A stretch of DNA of 11,717 bases from Lewinellaceae bacterium (lineage in GTDB: Bacteria; Bacteroidota; Bacteroidia; Chitinophagales; Saprospiraceae), in contig JACJYP010000028.1 of NCBI GenBank assembly GCA_020636045.1, positions 1-11,717 on the forward strand, in the 5' to 3' direction. The notes under the pieces are model-generated. The model was not told where the DNA came from, made no database searches, and saw only the letters and a list, made by a program, of their open reading frames with translations. Position numbers and translations under genes: made by a program. Positions 7,302-11,717 of the stretch are shown here, in pieces. The first letter of the stretch is position 1. Each line of letters opens with the position of its first letter.

Positions 7302-7312
7302 TTTTTTCCTTT

Positions 7313-8164
7313 CTATCGCATGACGACCGTTGTATCGCGATCGTAAACCAGGCAGGTGAATACTCCCAGCGGATTGCCGGATCCCGATACATTGCTTTTG
7401 ATCGGCGAAGGCTGCGCGAAGGGGTTGATATTGCCGATGATGGCCAGTTGCACGCTTTCGTAGTAGTCGTAGTAGTCCTTCGTGATGTGAAAAATGGTAT
7501 TGTACACCGTATCGCCCTCCCCGAGTTCGTAGCCGGTGCCGAATGCCAGCAGCGGCGTCGACAGGAAGCGGTCGGGGGTGAGAAAGTCCTGCTCCGGCAC
7601 GCTGTCGAGCGAGTAGTAGTTGAGCAGGCGGCGGTAGTAATTCTCGGTATTCGGATCGTCGGTCACGTAAGTCAGCACTCGGGCCACGGTATCGGCATCG
7701 GGGCTGAACTGTACTACGGTACTGTCGATCGGCACCAGGGGCAGCATCACCGTTTGCCCCTCGATGACGCCTGCATTGCCGGGCAGTTCGATGTGCAGGT
7801 TGTAATTGATCCCGGGTGTGGCGGGCACCAGGTTCAGACCGGTGTAGTTGTACACCTTCAGCGGACTTGGAGCGAAAGAAAAGGTGTTGTACAAGGTGTC
7901 CGTTTGTCCGTTGTAACTTATGGTCACGACAGCGTCCTGCAGCAATACATTCTGAAAAAAATTGGAGTCCACCCCGAACGGGTCGAAAAAACCGAAACTG
8001 CGGGTCAGCAGCAGGCGAAAGGGTTTGCCGGGCTCCAGGTAGCATTCCACCACCGGTTGCGAATCGTATTCCGGCAGATCGATATCGACCTCTCGCGACA
8101 GGTTGCAGGCGACAAAAACGAGGATCGCAAACGGCGAAATATGAGTTAAAATATTGGTTTTCAT
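7313..8164 (-). CDS. DUF4249 family lipoprotein, partner of the TonB-dependent receptor
   Basis: A 283-residue predicted lipoprotein of the DUF4249 family, which in Bacteroidota is commonly encoded beside TonB-dependent receptors and is thought to act with them at the outer membrane; its biochemical role is unknown. Residues 1-20 form the lipoprotein signal (MKTNILTHIS, hydrophobic PFAILVFV, lipidated cysteine at 20), although the lipobox LVFVAC has V rather than L at -3. The mature part starts with the family-like pattern VDIDLPEYDSQPVVECYLEPGKPF-, split here between residues 26-37 and 38-48. A Tyr-rich stretch follows (about 192-203 and 240-246). It starts 35 bp after the stop of the receptor gene on the same strand, so the two form an operon with the receptor first. 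Length fits the shorter members of the family. The assignment rests on pattern and context, without an alignment. Confidence 0.8.
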   Translation of the reverse strand: MKTNILTHISPFAILVFVACNLSREVDIDLPEYDSQPVVECYLEPGKPFRLLLTRSFGFFDPFGVDSNFFQNVLLQDAVVTISYNGQTDTLYNTFSFAPSPLKVYNYTGLNLVPATPGINYNLHIELPGNAGVIEGQTVMLPLVPIDSTVVQFSPDADTVARVLTYVTDDPNTENYYRRLLNYYSLDSVPEQDFLTPDRFLSTPLLAFGTGYELGEGDTVYNTIFHITKDYYDYYESVQLAIIGNINPFAQPSPIKSNVSGSGNPLGVFTCLVYDRDTTVVMR

Positions 8165-8199
8165 AAATTTATCGCAGTTTTATCAGAGCGGTAGGATGA

Positions 8200-10530
8200 T
8201 CAGAATTTGAAGTTCCAGGTCAGGCTGGGCAGAATGGGGAACAGCGACACCTGCTTGGCAAAAATGCGCGTGGGCGCATCACCCACCGGAGTCACGATCG
8301 AATCGTAATCGATATAAATAAAATAGGGATTGCGGCGGTCCGTCACGTTGTACACACTCAGGGTCAGGTCGTTCTGCGTATGCTTGCCCCACCATTTCCA
8401 CACGATCCCGAGGTCGGCGCGCATGTAGGGCGGATAGCGATACGTGTTCCGGTCGCCGTACACAGGCACCAGAGGCTGCGTCTGTCCGCCCGGCACGTCC
8501 TGCAAGGTGTAGCGCCCCGAAGGCAGCCAGGTGACGTAGCCGGAAGTGTATACCCAGGTAGCCGTGATCTGCCAGCGCTTGCTGAGTTCCCACAGCGCCA
8601 CGATGCTCAGGTTGTGCCGGGTGTCGAAGCGCGGAGGGAAATATTCACCGTCATTGATAACGGGAAAATCGCCGCGCCGCGCCCAGGCGAGCGTGTATCC
8701 GATCCAGCCGGTGAGTTTTCCTTCCTTCTTTTCGATCTCCAGTTCCAGCGGACTGAAGGCATAGCCCTTCCCGATGGTGAGTTCGCCTTCCAGTTCGTCG
8801 TTGCCGAACAGTTCGGCGCCGTCGATGAAATCCACCTGATTCCGCAGCCATTTGTACCAGCCTTCCCAGGTCACGAGCAGGTTGTCGCCGATCAGGTAGG
8901 AAGTTCCGATGGCCACCTGGTCGCTGACCTCGGGTTTCACATTTTCCGTGCTTGGGTACCACACGTCGGTAGGCAATGAAAGGCCGCTGCTGGCCAGCAG
9001 GTGCACGTACTGGTTCATGCGGGTGTACGAGGCTTTCAGCGACCAGTTTTTGCTGACAGCGAAGTTGGCGGCTGCCCGCGGCTCAAGCCTCGCGTAGAAA
9101 GCGGGGTTATTCTGCCAGGCGGACAGGCGGACGCCGTAACTGAGTTTCAGGCGGTCGTTGACGGCCCATTCGTCGTTTGCGTACAGACCGTATTCAATAC
9201 CGTCAAAATTTTGCCCGGATTCAAATTTCACCTGTCCGTCGTCGCTGCCGGCCTTCAGGCGCGCAACGATAAAATCGTGGTAGGTTACGTTGAGGCCGAA
9301 ACGCACTGTATGGTCGTTGCTGGGCTGATAATAAAAATCCAGTTTGGTGTTGGCATCCTTTACGTTGGAGCCGAGGCGGAAAGAAAAACCCTGCAACAGG
9401 TTGCGGATGCGGTAGCGATAGTCGGAAAAAGTGAAGGTTGCGTTGGAGAAAAGTTTTGGGCCGTAGACGTGGTTCCAGCGCACGGTGCCGGTCGTATTGC
9501 CCCAGTCGAACAGAAAATCGAAGGAAGCATCCTTGAATTTGAACACGTCTCGGCCGAAATAACCGCTGAGGTACAGGCGGTCCTTTTCGGAAAGCGTAAA
9601 GTTGACTTTCGTATTCAGGTCGTAGAAATAATAGTCGGGGATCGGGTCGTATTCAGGGTCGTCGGCGTTGGCTTTATTGATGGCGCGTGTGATCAGGTCA
9701 GCGTAGGTGCGGCGTCCGCTCACGATAAAAGAGGACTTGTCCTTTTGTATCGGCCCTTCGAGGGTCAGGCGGCTGGAGATCAGGCCCAGCCCGCCGGCTC
9801 CACTGAACTTCTGGTTGTTGCCTTCTTTCATCCGCACGTCGATCACCGACGACAGGCGCCCGCCGTACTGCGCCGGAAAACCGCCTTTGTACACTTTCAG
9901 GTCCTTTACCGCGTCGGAGTTGAAGGTGCTGAAAAAGCCGAACAGGTGGTTGGCGTTGTACACAATGGCCTCGTCAAGCACGATCAGATTCTGATCGCCG
10001 CTTCCGCCGCGCACGAAAATGCCCGTGGTGCCTTCCGATCCCGCCGTGATGCCCGGTTTGAGTTGAAGGATCTTGATCACATCGACTTCCCCGAACAGGG
10101 CCGGCAGGAGTTTGGCTTCGCGCGTGCTGATGGTCGACACCGACATTTCGGTGCTTTTCATCTTCTCTTCCAGCGCGTTGGCCTTGATCACCACTTCTTC
10201 GATCACCGCGTCTTCCGGGCGCAGGGACACGTTCAGTTTGATGATGCCCACCGGTTTTACTTTTCTGAATTGCGTCTGGTAGCCGATGTAACTAAAGCGG
10301 AGCGTAACGGAATCCGTGCCCTCGGGCAGGGTAAAGGAGAAGAAGCCGTACTCGTTGCTTACGTTGCCTTGCCTGAGCCCCAGCGCTTCTACGGTGGCCC
10401 CGATCAGGGTTTCGCCGTTCTGCGCGTCGCGCAGGGTGCCGTTGACGGTGGCGGTATTTTGGGCTTGCAGGGCCGCAAGTCCAAAAAGCAGGAAGGGCAG
10501 CAGGGTAAAGTATTGTTTCATGCGGAGCAT
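8200..10530 (-). CDS. TonB-dependent outer-membrane receptor with carboxypeptidase-regulatory-like domain
   Basis: A 776-residue receptor that would import a substrate across the outer membrane using TonB-ExbBD energy; the substrate cannot be read from sequence. Residues 4-24 form the signal peptide, cleaved after LQAQ. About 27-108 is a carboxypeptidase-regulatory-like beta domain (VNGTLRDAQNGETLIGATV, GFFSFTLPEG, FSYIGYQTQ, VSLRPE). About 120-235 is the plug, with GIFVRGGSGDQNLIVLDEA and VYKGGFPAQYGGRLSSVIDV as family-typical stretches. About 240-776 is the beta-barrel, ending in the aromatic WNFKF expected for outer-membrane insertion. Length is ordinary. It lacks the SusC-specific long N-terminus, and no SusD gene follows; a DUF4249 lipoprotein gene takes that place 35 bp downstream. 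Two starts are possible, at 10530 or at 10521 (Met4). Met4 gives the more typical MKQYF signal peptide, and either leaves the mature protein unchanged. Confidence 0.93.
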   Translation of the reverse strand: MLRMKQYFTLLPFLLFGLAALQAQNTATVNGTLRDAQNGETLIGATVEALGLRQGNVSNEYGFFSFTLPEGTDSVTLRFSYIGYQTQFRKVKPVGIIKLNVSLRPEDAVIEEVVIKANALEEKMKSTEMSVSTISTREAKLLPALFGEVDVIKILQLKPGITAGSEGTTGIFVRGGSGDQNLIVLDEAIVYNANHLFGFFSTFNSDAVKDLKVYKGGFPAQYGGRLSSVIDVRMKEGNNQKFSGAGGLGLISSRLTLEGPIQKDKSSFIVSGRRTYADLITRAINKANADDPEYDPIPDYYFYDLNTKVNFTLSEKDRLYLSGYFGRDVFKFKDASFDFLFDWGNTTGTVRWNHVYGPKLFSNATFTFSDYRYRIRNLLQGFSFRLGSNVKDANTKLDFYYQPSNDHTVRFGLNVTYHDFIVARLKAGSDDGQVKFESGQNFDGIEYGLYANDEWAVNDRLKLSYGVRLSAWQNNPAFYARLEPRAAANFAVSKNWSLKASYTRMNQYVHLLASSGLSLPTDVWYPSTENVKPEVSDQVAIGTSYLIGDNLLVTWEGWYKWLRNQVDFIDGAELFGNDELEGELTIGKGYAFSPLELEIEKKEGKLTGWIGYTLAWARRGDFPVINDGEYFPPRFDTRHNLSIVALWELSKRWQITATWVYTSGYVTWLPSGRYTLQDVPGGQTQPLVPVYGDRNTYRYPPYMRADLGIVWKWWGKHTQNDLTLSVYNVTDRRNPYFIYIDYDSIVTPVGDAPTRIFAKQVSLFPILPSLTWNFKF

Positions 10531-10570
10531 AGTTCTGACGGAATACGCGGTGTAAAAGAATTTTGTTTTG

Positions 10571-10598
10571 CAAACATCAAATCAGCACATCCTCACAA
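10571..10598 (-). promoter_or_regulatory. Candidate promoter of the TonB receptor operon
   Basis: On the minus strand, TTG (bases 10596-10598) is followed after 17 bp by GATGTTTG (10571-10578), one mismatch from the Bacteroidota -7 consensus TAnnTTTG. The spacing is within the range described for such promoters. Transcription would begin near 10565, leaving a leader of about 35-45 nt. Other one-mismatch matches exist nearby (AACCTTTG at 10613-10620), so the choice is uncertain. Confidence 0.3.
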
Positions 10599-10806
10599 GT
10601 ATTAAATTCGACCAAAGGTTCATTTGCATTGACATAATTTAAGCCAAAAGATTACATCCACTGTCCGTTACTTTATTTTTATTTGGAAAAACATAAAACG
10701 TATTCCCCTAAACCAAATTTTCAGAAAGCGGCCAAAATCAACGATCGGTATTTTTTCATCGCTGAACGGAGCGCTGCAAGCCTCGAAAAAGAACTGCGAT
10801 CACCGA

Positions 10807-10844
10807 TGCCGGCAATGTTGCAATCCGTTTTATTTTTGCCGGCA
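10807..10844. repeat. Pair of TGCCGGCA palindromes upstream of prmA
   Basis: The self-complementary octamer TGCCGGCA occurs at 10807-10814 and again at 10837-10844, exactly 30 bp apart. The flanking bases extend the pairing between copies to 9 bp (TGCCGGCAA with TTGCCGGCA). The second copy overlaps the last two bases of the candidate -7 element at 10831-10838. It could be an operator bound by a dimer on the same helical face, or a 5' leader hairpin, or chance. Confidence 0.6.
10831..10838 (+). promoter_or_regulatory. Candidate -7 promoter element of prmA
   Basis: TATTTTTG is an exact match to TAnnTTTG, 35 bp before the proposed TTG start, giving a short leader of about 30 nt. A TTG upstream at 10818-10820 is only 10 bp away, too close for a normal -33 element. 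The match is in AT-rich sequence, so chance is possible. Confidence 0.35.
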
Positions 10845-10873
10845 CATACGATCACCCTCTATTTTTCTGCTGC

Positions 10874-11707
10874 TTGGACTACTGGAAATACATCCTGCGC
10901 GCCAACCCCGAAACGGCCGATATCCTGGTCGCCTATCTCGCCGACGCCCCCTTCGACACTTTTGAAGAAACCGAAGACGGCCTGAACGCCTATGCGCCCG
11001 CCCATGCGCCGGAAGAGGAGATTCACACCCGCCTCGAAGCGCTGAAACAGCAGTTCGATTTTAGTTGGGAGCGCAGTTTTTTGCCTTCGCAAAACTGGAA
11101 TGCCGTATGGGAAAGCAATTTCCCGCCGGTGATCGTAGGCAACTTTTGTGCGGTGCGCGCCGATTTTCACGACCCGATCCCAGGGGTGCAGCACGACCTG
11201 GTCATCAACCCGAAAATGGCATTCGGAACCGGTCACCACGAAACCACCTGGCAGTGCCTGGCGGCGCTGGAGCACCTGCCCGTGCAGGGCGCCCGGCTGC
11301 TCGATTTCGGCTGCGGCACCGGCGTGCTGGCCATCCTGGCCGACCGGCTCGGCGCAGCATCCGTGGAAGCGGTCGACATTGAGGAAGAGGCATACCGCAA
11401 TACGCTGGAAAACTGCGCGGCCAACGACGCGAAACACGTTACGGCGCGCTGCGGCACTCTCGACGCTGTGGAAGGCCGCGATTTCGACGGCATCCTGGCG
11501 AACATCAACCGCAACGTTATCCTCGACGCCCTGCCTTCGCTGGCCGCCATGACCCGGGCCGAAGGATGGCTGTTGGTGTCGGGCGTTCTGGAACAGGACG
11601 ACATGGTCGTAACGGCAGCAGCCGAAGCCGCGGGTTTCAAAAAACAGAGGCAGACGCAGCGCGGCAACTGGCTTTGTATCGAGTTCCGGAAAAACCTGCC
11701 TGCGTGA
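10874..11707 (+). CDS. prmA: Ribosomal protein L11 methyltransferase PrmA
   Basis: A 277-residue PrmA, the cytoplasmic S-adenosylmethionine-dependent enzyme that methylates amino groups of ribosomal protein L11. Residues 1-60 form the substrate-recognition domain seen in the family. The signature INPKMAFGTGHHETT is at 111-125. The SAM-binding motif I LDFGCGTGVL is at 143-152, the acidic ribose-binding region AVDIE at 166-170, and the catalytic-loop-like ILANINRNVI at 207-216. QNWNAVWE (73-80) is also typical. Length is normal for Bacteroidota. The start is TTG: no ATG or GTG occurs in frame between the upstream stop at 10763 and the conserved region, and the protein from this TTG begins like known PrmA proteins (M-D-Y-W-K-Y). 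No Shine-Dalgarno sequence is visible. The gene is divergent from the receptor operon and ends 10 bp before the window edge, so downstream partners are unseen. Confidence 0.95.
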   Translation: MDYWKYILRANPETADILVAYLADAPFDTFEETEDGLNAYAPAHAPEEEIHTRLEALKQQFDFSWERSFLPSQNWNAVWESNFPPVIVGNFCAVRADFHDPIPGVQHDLVINPKMAFGTGHHETTWQCLAALEHLPVQGARLLDFGCGTGVLAILADRLGAASVEAVDIEEEAYRNTLENCAANDAKHVTARCGTLDAVEGRDFDGILANINRNVILDALPSLAAMTRAEGWLLVSGVLEQDDMVVTAAAEAAGFKKQRQTQRGNWLCIEFRKNLPA

Positions 11708-11717
11708 CTGCGCTTAC

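Larger units (their letters stand above)
10531..10873. other. Divergent intergenic region between receptor and prmA
   Basis: This 343-bp stretch is AT-rich at its centre and holds no gene I can support. One frame starting at a TTG at 10683 runs into prmA in another frame, has no family signature and is rejected. It should contain the promoters of both divergent genes. It holds candidate promoter elements for each and a pair of TGCCGGCA palindromes near prmA, all listed separately. No terminator is needed here and none is seen. Confidence 0.7.

Noticed and set aside
7121..8149. 342-codon plus-strand open frame opposite the DUF4249 gene
   Set aside because: It begins inside the terminator and runs through the inverted repeat. 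The minus strand has the lipoprotein signal and family pattern, so this is a shadow.
9001..10605. 534-codon open frame on the plus strand opposite the TonB receptor
   Set aside because: It is antisense to a clearly recognised receptor, has low-complexity composition and no family signature. Long antisense frames are common in GC-rich codon settings.
10683..10985. 100-codon frame upstream of and overlapping prmA
   Set aside because: TTG start, no family signature, and its second half is prmA read in another frame.

Overview
The window looks like chromosomal DNA from a member of the Bacteroidota, probably of the Saprospiria/Lewinella-like branch. This rests on gene content: a giant secreted protein ending in a CHU_C-type (type IX secretion, type B) sorting domain, a TonB-dependent receptor with a carboxypeptidase-regulatory-like N-terminal domain paired with a DUF4249 lipoprotein, and short matches to the Bacteroidota -7 promoter motif TAnnTTTG. 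The lineage below phylum is inference. GC content is moderate, and the genes look alike in codon style, so there is no clear sign of recent transfer. I see no transposase, phage gene, CRISPR array, tRNA or rRNA.

Layout, left to right. Bases 1-506 carry no convincing gene, but hold a 13-unit, 21-bp tandem repeat (223-495). Next, on the minus strand, is a 1567-residue Cys-rich, multi-module secreted protein (507-5210). A short divergent gap leads to a plus-strand pair: an unassigned lipoprotein (5323-6114) and, one base later, rimM (6116-6649). A 66-residue single-pass membrane protein (6853-7053) follows, closed by a clear intrinsic terminator (7087-7132). An inverted GGCAGT/ACTGCC-rich repeat (7150-7301) separates it from a minus-strand operon, read right to left as TonB-dependent receptor (8200-10530) then DUF4249 lipoprotein (7313-8164). 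A 343-bp divergent intergenic region separates the receptor from prmA (10874-11707, plus strand), which appears to use a TTG start.

How the genes fit together. The receptor and DUF4249 lipoprotein probably form one outer-membrane uptake unit for an unknown substrate. RimM (30S maturation) and PrmA (L11 methylation) are housekeeping ribosome genes in separate transcription units. The giant protein is probably exported through the type IX system and displayed or released at the surface.

The most interesting signal is the 21-bp repeat array lying 11 bp beyond the stop codon of the giant gene. Read as RNA from that gene's strand, 12 of its 13 units keep a 6-bp stem with a 4-nt loop, because nearly all substitutions turn Watson-Crick pairs into G-U wobbles. 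On the opposite strand the same substitutions give A-C mismatches. This suggests a structured RNA array in the 3' untranslated region, and I cannot match it to a known family.
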